A stretch of 64,000 bases of DNA from Allacma fusca (GCA_947179485.1 OX359246.1:7254001-7318000); one strand, 5' to 3'. Shown: positions 1-12,663, counted from the stretch's first letter. The notes: a model not told the origin generated them from the sequence alone. A program made the numbers and translations.

Positions 1-90
1 AAGTGAAAAATTTTCATCCTGTATTTTATTAAAACATTTGGAATCACGTACAATTAATCAAACAATTAAACGAGTAATATTTATTTTCAG

Positions 91-3000
91 GTACATTCCG
101 TAAGTGAAAGAATAAACTACCGTTTCTGCTATATCTAATTACTGATGTGTCTACATAAGATTTCATATGAATTTATTCACGAATTGTTTCAGTTATTTAA
201 TTAGTGTTTAGTAGTGTAAGTTTTTTACAAAAGTGTTTCAATCTTTGATGCTGTCAAGTCGGACTAATTACTTTTATTTTCCATAACGAATTAAAATTTT
301 ACATTCTTTTCGCAGCTTTAGCTATATATGCATATATTGTGTTAAGTCAATCCTATTAATTTATTTTCAGCTGGACTGGGTAAGTGAAAGGACAAATTTA
401 TAATTTCTATTACTGACGCCATTATTAATAAATAACTTCTTGAACAATCCCCATCTAATATCGTGCTACCTTTTTTTGTTAAGTGAGAAGCGTTGAAAAT
501 GTTGAAATGAAAAATTTGAACTCGTTATGGAAGGCACATCATTTCCGATCAGATCGGCGAAGTCAAGAAGTGACCAATTATCTTAAGTTGAAATAAACGT
601 TGAAGGACATGACACGATTTAAATTTATTTATTTAATTTGATATTTTTCGATTTTATAGTTAAGCTATTTCAATACTTTTTGATTATAGATACATACATA
701 TATCTTGCTTCACTTTTATCCAATCTATTGAATGCAGTGAGCTTTTGGAAAACCCATTGGATTTAGCTATTAACCGTTCAATTTTATTTTGAAAATTTGA
801 GAAATTATGCAAAAACTAAAAATCAGTTTTTTAAAAAATTACTGCCTTCGCTCCATTTCCTTTGAGGACTATAACCAGAGTATTTGAGCCGAGAGGGGAG
901 GGAACAAGTTTTAGAAAATCTGATCAAAATTTTGCTACGTACTTGGGGAATAATTAAACATTTGTTTTTACAATTCGGATAAGCATAATAATGTTCGGAT
1001 CGAGGTTCTTGCAAATGAATAACTATATGACTACGGATGCAAAATTGTATGACATGAATTTGGGAGTTGAGTGCTGTATAGAGCATTGCGAAAATAGTCC
1101 GTTTGGTATAACAAATATTTAACTGTAGGGATTTTTTGAAAATTGCCCTTTAGCCTATTATTTTTAACCAGATTATTGGCCACTAAAATTTGAGCAGAAT
1201 TTGGAAGCACGTCTAAGACCTATGTTACTCGAGTTATCTCTTGCGAAAAGCATTTACTGGGAACTCCTGTCCTTACACATGTTGCACTTTGCACTAATAT
1301 ACATAAATTATTAATATGATGGGGTTTTGTATTTAAAACAAGTCCGTGTACTATTTTCTTGTATTTATTTACAGGTTTGATAAATTGTGTTACTGGTAAG
1401 TGTGGATTCCTTCCTACTAGAAATTTTGCTTTGAAATCATTCTCAAAAACGTGTGCAGTAAGCTTAAAAGCAGGGTTGGGAAGTTGCAAGAAATGGCCTA
1501 GTCATTATTAAGTAAAATCCGGTTCTAACCGGCCTGGGCCTGTTGAGCAGGTTGGTAAATATAAAATGACAAGAATTATTCCAATCAAAATAAATCCACT
1601 GTCCAGTCAAATCAGGTTGTTACCATTTCTTGCCACTGGCTTGGCCTTTATTGACAAACCTCGGTTTTTCGAACCCTCCTCAAAAGCTCAAAGTGTGCTT
1701 GTGGGAACACAAATTTTCCAAGATATTGCAATTTGGATGTACGAGACCAGCAGTATAGTACATCTATTAAAATTTAATGGCAACCAGTTCAATTATTCTT
1801 TGTTACGTTCTGTAAAACAAATTATTTTTTACAATAAATGTACGCACAAACAAATCCCATCTGAATTATTTGATTTTCTGCAGAAACCCACAATCTTAAA
1901 TATTTAAGTTGAATACATTTAAGCAACAAATTGAAAAATATATACTTTTAGGCTTTGTATACATTTGAACTATTTTTTTGGTTTACAATTTAGGTATCTC
2001 GAACCCTGAAGGTATGTAAAAAATCTTTTATGAATATGCCATTGTAATAGATATTATATTTACTTACATACATACTTAATTACATACATATTATTTTATA
2101 AAACTTATATAAATACCGGGAGTTACTACCCGAAGTTGAGTTAAACGATCAAGTTAAAAATTGGCCGGCTCAAATTGCATTGACCGATGATTACTTATAG
2201 AAAATTGTATCAAGTCTATGTAGTAAGTGTAGTCAGGGATCCTCGCTTGAAAATCATAAATTTTTCAAGAAATTTTGTTTTGTTGCTCTCAGGGACGGGA
2301 AGGGTCTTGAATACGAATACTTTTTTAAACGTTGAGATACGAAGGAAACACTTGACAAAGAGCTTTGTAAGGTCGAAAGAAATTCGAATTTTTTTCGGAT
2401 ACTAATTCCGATTCCGATTCCAATGCTTTTCTTTAAACCCATTTTTTGGGTATTGTAAGTATCCAATTTCAAAAATTCTTTTTAAATTCCTATTCTAATA
2501 TCATTTATCTATTTGTCTATATTTACAACTAATCAATGCAACTATTTATTTACATACAATCCTTGTACAAAGTTTTTGGGGCACTGTGAAATTCAGATTC
2601 CGATTCCCGTCCCTGGTTGCTCTATAAAATCTGGAATAGCCGTTTGAAAATTATGGATTTTGATCGAAAACAGGGATTGCATCCCTGAATCAGAGACTGT
2701 TAAAAACCTCTGGTCAAGAGACACTTATTGCAGGATTAGAACCCCTGAATTTTGTCTACAATATTCTCAATAGTGAGATATATCTGTAAATAACAATATA
2801 ATGTAATTTTGAAAACTTTATTTCCGTTTTAGTCCGTTATGATTTTGTAACCACAGGTGAGTTTATTTCTTGCATGAAGCTAAACTTGAATAAATTCCTT
2901 ATATAATTATATAAAATGAGACCCGATTGTTATTGAGATGTTGTAACATCTAATGAAGTGTAAATATTCATGCAGAAAATATTTTTGAAAGGAAATCAAA

Positions 3001-6000
3001 ATTCATTAAACTTTGTTTTATTAGGTTCACTAGTTGCGCAATACGGTAGGTTCCTTAGGGAGTTTCTTAAGAATAATAATTCCAAGGTGTGCTGAATAAA
3101 TAAACCCGTGCTTATCATGCCTACAAAAACCCTGTACATTTGTCAGTCCAATACCCGAATTTTGGAACCATACATTTCTGGACCCGAATCCGTTCCTGTG
3201 CACAAATATTTGGTTGAACAAGATGTTTCTCCTGAACATCTTGTTTGTCTTTTTTTGTTATTAGAAGATTAATTCAGATTTCTCTTCAGCTTTCCCTAAC
3301 CCATTTCCCCTGACCTCGATTAGGTTTTTGCGTTTGTCCATAAGAATTGAGAGCAAGGTTGGGGAAATTCAGCTTCAAGTGTGAAATTGAGGCAGGTGCG
3401 GCCCAGAAAAAATTTCGGATGTGCGTACTCATTTTCCATGATTCTCTTGCGTTATTAAAAATAATTCTGAACACTTTAATGGTCACTAATGGGTATTTAT
3501 TTGATTCTATTATTATTTCCCAGTTCAAAAATTGAATCTAGCAATACGGAACTAAGATTGTGAAATAAGATTTAAACAAGTATTATTTACTTTTATTGCA
3601 ACTCTGTGTACCAATATTTATCAATTTTCTTTTGCATTTCTGGCTCCGAAACTGCAATTTTCTATTTTCATGAACACCAGAAGACTATGAAAGACCAGAA
3701 TTCCTTTATAGGTTCTTGAAGCACAGTTTCCCCATCCATGCTCCATACTTTTATAGACCATAGTCACAAAGCTCAACCGAGCGTCTTAAAGACCTAATAG
3801 CTCAGAAAACGTTCATATATTTTTTTTGCCAACTGGTGTATTTTTCTGCAAAATACTTTTTTCAAATAATTTTATATTAACTAAACATTTGTATACCATC
3901 AGAGATCGTCGACTGTCATGTTTTGATGAAATCAGATTTAAACTAGAGCGTATTTAGCTCTATCAACTGTTGTTAATTGATAGTAGGTACATTTGTACAT
4001 ATGTATATCGTGGTTACATTAACTACATTTTATAGTGTATTTTCAAAATTCCCTAGTAATATGAATAATGGTGTGGCGCAAGATCCGCATTGCTTTCACT
4101 TTATTGACATTGTGAGGAACACTTGTGCATATTTGAGTGGGAAATATTTTTGTGAGGGAATATTTCCAAGGATGGAGGGGTTGTCTTAGGAGGGATTAAA
4201 TCCCGAGGCAATATTACCAGAGGGATTGTGTCGGAGGGAATATGTCTCATATATATATATATATATATATGAATGAAAACATGATGAAGTTGTAAACCTA
4301 ATAATTTTAATGTTTACAGTTGACGAAAAGACCCTAGGTAATGTTCAGGGATTTTTTTCAATTTGTAGAAGTCTGCTAACCTTAAATCTTAAATCCCTAC
4401 AAACTATTGATTAAAAATTGACATCCATTCTTGATAATTCAAAATAAATTTGCCGTCAAATTTGTAGTATTGATTTCCAATCCCCCTCATTTTGGTAAAG
4501 TTTTAACTGTGCTTTTGTACATGACTCGTTAAAATGCTAATATTTTCATGTTGATTACAGCTTCAACCATGGTTCCAGTTCGTGGTAATTTATTCCAAAT
4601 ATTTACATTTTAAGGAGCTAATTATTATAAAACTACGGTGCTTATAAGGTGCTCGTTCAAATTTAGAAGGAAACTCGTTATGATTCATGCGTCCAGTTTA
4701 TCAATTACTCTTCACCATGAAGCATCAATAATTTTTGTAACTTTCATTCAATGTTGTCAGTGACAGCTTATATTTGCTCTCAGAAGGTATCTTGGTAACT
4801 CTAGCATGACGAAAGCTGAATTGCAGTGTGTGCTTAGATGTTTACATGTTTTTGTTTACCAATTTTGAAGGTTAACTAAAATTTACACTATCTCCTTCTA
4901 TTTTACCCTCCTTTTACGAGATAGCCTCCCCTGGGACGTCCAGTGTAAAAAAAATGTAGGGCCAGGGTAACAAAATTTTTAACTATAGGGCCCCCAAATT
5001 GCATATGAAAAGGTCAAACCTATTTTGAGGGTTAGGGCCAGGGTAAAAATTATTTTAATAATCCACCCCTGTCTACTTGCATATTATAATGTGAGCATGG
5101 AACAAAAATTAAATTATTTTTTAAAATCGAAATTTTGGTTTTAAAATCAACTTGACTCTAATAATTATTATTAATTTTACAGGTACGGGGTTGAACTCGA
5201 TCTCTTGCAGGGGTATGTTAACGATATACACAGATATGTTTACTCACTGTATTTTAATTACACCGGGGGAAAATATATTGTAATAACAATCAATTAAATT
5301 TTTTGGCGGGTACAAGTTTTGAGTAAACATATTTCTAAAATTCTAACTAACAACTTAAGAATGATCACATGGAATTTCGAATCGTGAGTCATAATAATAA
5401 TTATTATTGTTGTCTCCCGAGTAAAAATCGAAGGCATTTTTAGGCCTAATTATGCTTTGCGCTAGGGCAGTTTCATCTGTGCATAAACATAATCACCTAA
5501 TTAAGGCGAAAAATAATAATGAAAAGTTTATGCATATAAAATATGTCCTGAAAATAGCTAATAAAAATGAATAATTTATTTTCTAGATAATATTAAAACT
5601 CTACACTTTTAATCAATTTCAACGATATTTGGTAACTTACAAAGATGGGATATTTGTTTGTCTTCGTCTCTGAAAGCTAAGTATTTAGACAAATTCAATT
5701 CAGTACATCGTTTCAAACTAACACTGGCGCTAATATTTACGATTCTAATAACAGATCAATTTGATGTCGCTATGTAGTTAATTTTTGATACAAGTAAAAA
5801 CAGTTTTGTCTTGCTATTATTTTGAGTTATTACTAGAAACCCCTTTAGGACAAAAAGATTTTGACCCATTTCAACAATACTGTCGCAGGTAATACTTTGC
5901 TTTACCACTGTAAAAATTAATCCTTTGTACAAGGCTTTAACATAAATTGCGGCACGTTTCACTCCTTGTGTTTGCAATTCGTCCAACATTTTTGTTTCTT

Positions 6001-9000
6001 CGCTATTAATGAAGTATTCTTTGGTAGTACCAGTGAGTACAAAATCTTGAATTCTGTAAGCCGATTGAAAGTATGTTGCCCCATGTATTAAGTAATTATA
6101 GAAATCAAGTGCAGGGCCACCAGCAGGTGACAAGATTTGCTGGGAAATTTTCTGCAAGGCGTACTTGCTGGCTAACTTACTAGCAATTTCAGGCCCCACA
6201 TTTTTAGTCCCATTAATCATTTTTAGGATGATTCCATTTTGATGTTCAAATTGAAATGTTGAATATGACCACAAAGGTCCCCAGTTCTTAACATTTTCTG
6301 CTGCATGCAAGCTTAAGTGAAGGTTAAATGTGTAAAATCGTTGCCCGTACAACCCATTCACAGCAGTTGAAAAATCAATAAGTAGACGCTTTGCTTTGAC
6401 AATGTTATGATCTGAAATGGATTCTTGTAACAACAAACACATTGCTTGACGAAATTTGCCAAAGTGAGTTAAATATTGTTTGGGTAAAATATTTTTTAAA
6501 ATGAGCGGAAAAACCAACAACCAAATTTTCCACTCGCTTGCTTTCCAATAATTAATTTCCGAAATGGGTCGTAATTTTCTACTCAAGTTCGAAGGCACTG
6601 ATATCAATTTGCACTTTTCACTTACAATTCTTGACCTTTTCCCGACATAATAACTTTTTGATGAATTACTAGAGTCAAACCATGAGAGTGTAAAGTACTT
6701 AACTACGCCAAGTAAAGCGGAGTGCATATAATCATATACGACACCGTTGACAATATCAAAATGTTTCAACTTTAAAAATTGGGAAGCTTCAAAGACTCCA
6801 CGATGTGATTTTGTGACTACATTTTTGTTCAGGTTTGCTTGAATATTCCGTAGACTCTCAACGTAAGTTAATTTTGACCGTTTTTCATGAGGAGTCTTGC
6901 AATAGGGCATAACTATCTTGTGACTTTTATCGGTCAACCATAAAGTTTCCCCTGGATGCAAACACCACGGGCAGCTAAAGGATCCATTATGCTGAATCAT
7001 TTCCAATACACTGCTTCTTGCCGGAGAATCACATACGACAATTGGAAAAAAGATCTTGCTGATAGTAGGGCGTCCGTCATTCATCCATTTAATTCCGTTT
7101 TGTTGCAATAAATTAAACTGATTTATAATATGGTGTAAATATGTTGTAAAATTTGGCTTTTGGTTCCCAAACCAAAGAGCGCAAACAATAGAAAATTTGC
7201 GCCTCAAAGAATACGACAATTCATTTATAGAAATTATTACAGGCCATATTTGAAATCTAGAGGATTTAAAAACCGAAATTCCATCTGTATTGACAACGCA
7301 TGAAAAACTGGATTCCTGAAGTTGCAATTTTTTATATAACTCTCCATCACAAATGTCGCTGTGGAAATTTTCTTGACCATTCTTTTGCCTTTCTCTCAAA
7401 TAGGATTGTACAGTAGGATTCTCTAGCACTGCACCAAAACATGACTTTACATCGAACACAAAAAAGTAGTTACTATTGTCATGTTGTATTTGGTCACTTG
7501 TTTCACAGGATAAGCAGTAATACTTATTTGCAACTAGTCCTAGGTATTTCTTGCATGTTATACAAAAATAGTGTCGAATACCGATGTTTCCTTCCAAGTT
7601 CAGTACCTTTTTGAGCATGTAAGTTGAAGCCGAAAAATTAACGTTTTTCGGGACATGGAAATTGATTAATTCATGAAGATCTTCAGTTCCCTTTTTAGAC
7701 AACTTGTACCGTTGAGCAAATGCTAAAATGAGAATGTGACTCTCGGACGATGACAATTTTGATCCCGTGTAGAGTTCCTCCTGTAAATATAAATTACAAG
7801 TAAAGTAATAATAGCTGCACCAGTGTATTTTTTGTATACCGTAATTTAAGTTAACAGAAAAGTAGACACTGACTAACGTAATCGGAAATGGGAGAGCCGC
7901 TCTCGGAACTTTCTGAACAATCATCTTCAATTTCAGAATCCGCGTAAATTTCATTTTTATCATCGTCAAACTGTTCATCTTCAGCGTTTGATAACGCTTG
8001 GGTCTGCTAAATTTAGCACGCAAAATAATTAATCCATGCACAAAATACCATACTTAATATGTGCATATGTTACATTACTAATTATTACTTGTAGAATAAT
8101 GGCATCATCATATGCGTCACAATTTTCTTGCTGTTCCATTTCAATTTTTATACGGCGTGATGGTGATTGAAAATTACTTCCTACTGTTTTCTGCAAAAGA
8201 AGATTTGGTTTTAATACATATACATTTCATTATTCTTTTTATTTGAATTTTGGAATATTATTGTCTTTCAAATACTTAACCTTGAGTAATCTACTCCTGG
8301 ACCTTGCTGGTAAACCCTGCAAGGGTTGCGGCGAAGTTACATATTGTTTATAACGACCCATACTAAACAACAATAATTATTGCAATTATGTATTGATTGC
8401 TGTTTCCTTCATTCATTGACATGAATGAAATTCCCCAGCCAATTACGCTTATTTGCATACTAAATTCTGCGCCGTCTCCCGCGTAAGAAATACAAAGAAG
8501 CGGAGTCCCTGTATTTCGTTCGCTGGTCTAGACTTGATGGAATGCTTGGAACTCTTACTCTTGGTCCGTTGAAATTTTTGTTAATTGTAATCAAATACTT
8601 TTAAAATGTATTTGCTAGTTTGTTGGTTTAAAGATGTGCCAAAAACTTGGTCAGTGATTTCGAGTGACGTTCTTGCTGATGGAACAAAACGGAAATCAAA
8701 GTCCTTAGTTGGGAAGGTAGTCAACGTTCAATGGAAATCAAAAATCCATCCAGCCGAAGTTGTTGCTGCAGGTAAATAGTGTTATAACGTTTGCAAAATT
8801 TTAATTATCAATTTTATCACAGATTTTATCAGTTAAATAAATATAATATTTTATTCTAGGTGAGGATGACGATGTGCTCAATTGTCAAGCTGATGAATTG
8901 GCAAAACAAGAATTCGAAAAGGCCGATGCTGAACCAGGTGAAGTTAATGTTACTATTGCTGATTAAAATTGGCACTTAAGATTCATTTGTTAATTGTTTA

Positions 9001-12000
9001 CATGTTGTCACTCAATTTTTCAGTTAGAAAATATTCAAAACCATCCACTGTAAAGACAGCTTCAAAAAATCATCAATTTGCATCGGCATCTGTCCACAAA
9101 AAGTTCTGTTCGTAAATAGTTGCCCTAATTTAGTAGTTTTTACCTTTTTACCAATATTGTACTGATGCCATTACAAATATTTTAAATTCTAGGCAAACGA
9201 AATACGCTTTGTGAGCGAAGCCAGCAAATTAGTTCTGTTCTTGAAGTATTGGAACTAGACGAGGAAACCGGGCAGATACCAACACCAATTTTGAATGATC
9301 CTGGCGTTATTAATGACAGATCGGACAATCTTAAAGATGATGAAACAAACTGGAAAGGTAATATTTACCTTAGATGTCAGTATAACAAAATTTCAATTCA
9401 AATTTCAAGACCTGTATTTTTGTATTTCTTTTAGAGCTGTATGAATCCAGCCGATCTGATTTCAAGGATCTTCGGAAGAAATACAAGGACTTGAAGAGAG
9501 CGCACAAGCTATGTTCTTCGGATGTGAGCAAATTAAATTTTTATGTTGATATTTTAATATTAGTGATTAGCAATATTATATTTTAAATTATTATGTACTT
9601 TTCATTATAACAGGAGGCAGTTGAACTTTTGGCTGGTTCCGGAATTAAACTACTCCAGAGTGAGGTTGCAGCTATGAAGACAATGTCTCCAAGCATCACC
9701 TTCTTTGCCCGCAACTTATTTCGGCGAGTTTTCAAGTCCGAAGAAGTAGTTAATCATTCATTGCTTGCGAGAAAAAGCACGGCTTTGGTAGACCACAATC
9801 CATTACCTGCAGTGGATGTTAAACGTCGGGACGCAGTCATAGGTAATCTGTGCATTTACTAGTTGGCAATGTCTATTAGCTTTTCAGAAACAAACTTTTT
9901 TTGTATTTTTTCTTTTAGAATTTTCTCTGTCAACTTATGGTTTTCAGAAGTCATCTACGGAAGAGCAGCGTCTGGACAAAAATCAGAAGAAGACGAGAAA
10001 AGCTGCAAAATCAAGGATTATCCAATCTCTTTCCGACTTCGTGCGTGAGGAAAATGTAAAATTCAAAAGGGCTTAGACCTAAGTTTCTAAATGTTAACAT
10101 TCATTAAGAATCTTCAATTTGTAATATGACTGCAAAATTAGTGTGTGAATAAATTTGCTACATATGTAAGAATATTATGATTAATAATTTAATTGAAATT
10201 TATTGGCGCCCATTCATTCCTTCATTGCATGAACAATATTTTATGGATAATATTTTATAGATAATATTTTATGAATAATATTTTATGAATAATTTATTTT
10301 GTCTGTTGAAAAAGCACATAAACAAAAGCGGCTATTGATTGTGCAGAAAACTTTAGGTTTAAAATCGGCCAAATATAGCTGCTAACGATTATGCATAAAT
10401 TGCATTGGTTTTTATGTATAAATTGCAGTAACATTTTTACTCGGGCTATACTTCCGTAGGTTATTCTATTATAGCCGGTAAGTTATAATAGTAACATCTT
10501 GACCTCTAAAACATCAAATACGTGATTTAATTTAAATTAACCAAATTTAATGTGTTTCAGGTTTTGACAAGACTTCGATTGCGTCAAGTATGTACACTTT
10601 GCCGTTATACATGATGAATTAAGCTTTTATATTTAGTATTAATAGTCAGCGAGGTTTTGTAGACAATCTAGTCCTTTGAAAATAATTGGCAAGAACCTGT
10701 CAGTTAATGTTGTCCGACTGTTGTCCCAACTACTTTCCTACTACATATGTACATTCATAACAGTGGTGAAAAAATATAAAATATACTTGTTAATAATTTA
10801 TTTCAATAATTTATTTCGATAATTATTTCATTTAGTCCCATACAGCTCTGAATGTACGTTACAAATTATTTATTTTAATATCTACCTTATATTTGTATGC
10901 AACAGTAATTATATTTTTTCTTAAATTTTCAACTTTTGAAAAAAATTCGTTTTCGTAAAAAACGAAAAGCGTAGATATTACTCACTCCTCCTGAAAAAAA
11001 GATGTCAGGATAACTTCTACACCCTTTGACCAAATTCGAATATTAAGGGCTTAAAGTCAATGCCGGAATTTGTATAACGTCCATTGCTTAACTTACCTCT
11101 TCAGCATGTATAGTTTACGAGATCTGAAGCTGTTTATACACAAGCTTTCCCGTGAGTCTACGGAATTGCCTATCCTAAAAATACATTGCAGTTTTTTAAA
11201 AGGTGTTCCCCACAATTATTTTTATAAAAATGTGTATATGTATCTGCCTAATTATTGCAAGCTAGTGTCAAATCTTATGATGTGATCACAAGAGCTTGGA
11301 CCCTTAAAAATTAATTGTTCAAAAATGAAAATTATGGTTGTCATAACCAAAACCTTCAATATTCGAAACGTAACTTGAAGTCATTCAAATATAATCAACT
11401 AATTAAATTATTTGAACTTCATGAAAATTTTAATACTATCATAATATGGACTCATAAAATCAAGAAAAGTTTGAAAACAATTGAATAAAAAATAAGGATT
11501 TAAAAAACCAAAATGAAGATGCTTTTACGGCCCTAAAAAGTGAAAAACTGGTATTTTATATGGGAGAAATTAGACCAATAATGAACGAAACAAAGCATCT
11601 CGGATGCAAACACATACGTATACATAATATTATTCAGTAGCACTTGAGATGCTTTATTTTGTTCATTATTGCTCTAATTCCTCCCATATCAAATGCTAGT
11701 TTTTCACTTTTTAGAGTCGTAAAAGCATCTTCGTTTTGGTTTTTTTAAAACCTATTTTTTTTTGTATTTATATGATTACATTCTGTATCCCTTAATTTGG
11801 ACGATTGCAAAAATTAGAGAAGCAATAATATTACAGGAAGTGTAAATTTATTCAAAACTTCCGCCACACAATACTCTCGGTGTCGCAGCTTTCAGCACCC
11901 TCAATATTTTAAATATGAAATAACATATAACATTGTAGCACTCATGGCTGTCATTTCAGGTGCTGCAAGTTCTGTGCGTCTGTTTGGTGAGGACAATAAA

Positions 12001-12450
12001 TCATTAAAATACCATAATTATTATAACTTACCTTCGAAATTGGTAAATGTGATTCAGTCCCGGGGGAAATTTCTCCTGATGATTTGAACCAACACACAAA
12101 ATTATTAATTCATGAGTTGAAATGTTTTGTCATGTATATTAATCCCATGACTTCTGCAAATGTTCTCATTTCAGCCAATTCTGCTCTTCCAAGTTCGTAA
12201 ATTTTTACCTTACGCAATTCTCTTGAAGTAGCATTAGGTGAATGCATGGGTTATAATAATAACTCACATTTAAAATTTAATACCACACCATTGCTCTGAT
12301 TATTTTAAAACATTTCAGTGACAGTGGTTTTCGGTAAGTCAATGACCCCATTTCTTTGACACAAATAACAAATTCTGTATGTTGTCTAAAAGAATAAATT
12401 TTTTTGTACTAAAACTTGTGTTTATTTGCATTTCAGACCTTGTAAGCTAG
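91..12450 (+). CDS. Micro-exon gene, 3' part (14 tiny phase-1 exons)
   Basis: I do not recognise the product. Exons: 91-99, 371-379, 1375-1395, 1994-2011, 2833-2856, 3025-3045, 4320-4337, 4561-4584, 5183-5212, 10561-10587, 11960-11986, 12175-12192, 12319-12333 and terminal 12437-12450. Each follows a T-rich AG acceptor and precedes a GT donor (GTAAGT, GTATGT, GTGAGT and similar; 12193 is a weak GTTCGT). Internal exons are 9-30 nt, every one a multiple of three, and every junction is phase 1. Joined, they give one open frame of about 90 codons ending in TAG at 12448-12450; at least exons 3, 5, 6 and 7 would contain stops in frame 0, so the phase is forced. The peptide is rich in S/T/V/G with two cysteines (in LINCVTG and SISCRG) and looks beta-rich and extracellular, which is inference. 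The window starts AAGTGAAAAA, like bases 3 onward of the first two donors, so more exons probably lie upstream. Confidence 0.72.
4930..5290 (+). repeat. Segment holding micro-exon 9, duplicated at 12840-13125
   Basis: The intron sequence before exon 5183-5212, the exon itself and about 70 bp after it recur as a diverged direct copy at 12840-13125. Both contain GGGCCAGGGTAAAAATTA, a run like CCACCCCTGT, the exon and then a block ending CGGGGGAAAATATA. This is direct evidence that micro-exons here spread by duplication with their flanking introns. Confidence 0.8.
5416..5428 (+). repeat. Left terminal inverted repeat of CACTA-like element
   Basis: CCCGAGTAAAAAT; exact complement at 10433-10445. 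Confidence 0.85.
5756..8361 (-). CDS. CACTA/EnSpm-like transposase, 4 exons
   Basis: DDE-type transposase expected to cut and join the ends of the surrounding element. Exons in transcription order: 8361-8281, 8190-8089, 8003-7878 and 7780-5756, all phase 0, 777 residues. The ATG at 8361 (MGRYKQYVTS) is the first in the joined frame. Reading 5756-8041 as one frame instead would translate the intron 7877-7781 and lose the acidic N-terminus (about residues 65-103). Order of parts: basic start, acidic stretch, helical segment from EELYTGSK, a zinc-binding pair (CITC and CLSC, about 176-195), then the catalytic core with NTDGISVFKS (D269), the hydrophobic QIWPVII strand, CDSPARS (D354) and CPWC (373-376), and a helical C-terminal half. 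The NTDG/CDSPAR pattern is that of animal Tnp2/EnSpm-type transposases. I see no internal stop, so it may be active. The glutamate of the triad cannot be assigned by eye. Confidence 0.82.
8362..8605. promoter_or_regulatory. Divergent spacer between transposase and BEN gene
   Basis: 244 bp separates the two start codons of oppositely transcribed genes, so both promoters must lie here or within the first exons. No clear TATA box or known operator could be assigned. It is GC-richer than its surroundings (for example CTGCGCCGTCTCCCGCG near 8467). Confidence 0.4.
8606..10076 (+). CDS. BEN-domain protein of the CACTA-like element, 7 exons
   Basis: Likely DNA-binding partner of the transposase. Exons: 8606-8771, 8860-8937, 9024 to about 9107 or 9111, 9193-9357, 9435-9523, 9614-9842, 9919-10076. 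The start MYLLVCWFKD and Trp-rich exon 1 resemble the N-terminal module often found ahead of BEN domains. Exon 6 and the start of exon 7 form the BEN domain: helical residues around SPSITFFARNLFRRVF, then SEEVVNHSLL and the stretch to DAVIG. Exon 5 is a basic coiled coil. The end is basic (KKTRKAAKSR), stop at 10074-10076. Exon 3 to 4 is uncertain: the canonical donor GTAAAT at 9112 gives a stop in exon 4, while a poorer GTTCGT donor at 9108 keeps the frame. That may mean decay or an unusual donor. Confidence 0.68.
10433..10445 (-). repeat. Right terminal inverted repeat of CACTA-like element
   Basis: ATTTTTACTCGGG; exact complement of 5416-5428. Confidence 0.85.
11488..11764. mobile_element. 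Long-hairpin MITE-like element
   Basis: Two arms of about 118-125 bp (11488-11605 and 11640-11764) are inverted copies with some mismatches around a short loop; both contain GATGCTTTTACG and its complement, and AAAAAGTGAAAAACT and its complement. No coding capacity. It lies in the intron between micro-exons 10 and 11. Confidence 0.75.
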
Positions 12451-12663
12451 AGGGGAACCGGTTCCAATGAAGCCAACGTATTGCCAAGCATGGCTTCCTT
12501 TAACGAATTATCTAAAAAAAAGTCGTCTGCAACGACAGTTTTTTATTAACGATTTTTTTTTCATTTTTGCTCATATCCGTTCATTCATGTATGAAAATGC
12601 TTATGATTGAATGCTTATAACGTTTTTGGTTATAAATAGTTATTTCCCACATGTATATATTAA

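Larger units (their letters stand above)
5416..10445. mobile_element. Complete CACTA-like (CMC) DNA transposon with CCC termini
   Basis: A 5030-bp element bounded by a perfect 13-bp inverted repeat, CCCGAGTAAAAAT at 5416-5428 and its complement at 10433-10445. CT on both sides (5414-5415, 10446-10447) would be a 2-bp target duplication. Inside are a transposase gene on the minus strand and a BEN-domain gene on the plus strand, diverging from a 244-bp spacer. Subterminal stretches carry repeated TATGCATAAA-like words at both ends, as expected for transposase binding sites. The termini differ from the classical CACTA start. It sits in an intron of the micro-exon gene. Near-intact reading frames suggest a fairly young copy. 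Confidence 0.82.

Noticed and set aside
182..223. Further micro-exon between exons 1 and 2
   Set aside because: An acceptor-like and a GTAAGT donor-like site exist, but the enclosed 23 nt are not a multiple of three and contain stops in phase 1.
1566..1907. 113-codon plus-strand frame in an intron of the micro-exon gene
   Set aside because: No recognisable motif, no splice link and ordinary AT-rich composition; probably chance.
5756..8041. 761-codon frame taken as the whole transposase
   Set aside because: It begins with GTG and reads through an intron (7877-7781) with good splice sites; the spliced form gives an ATG start and an acidic N-terminus.
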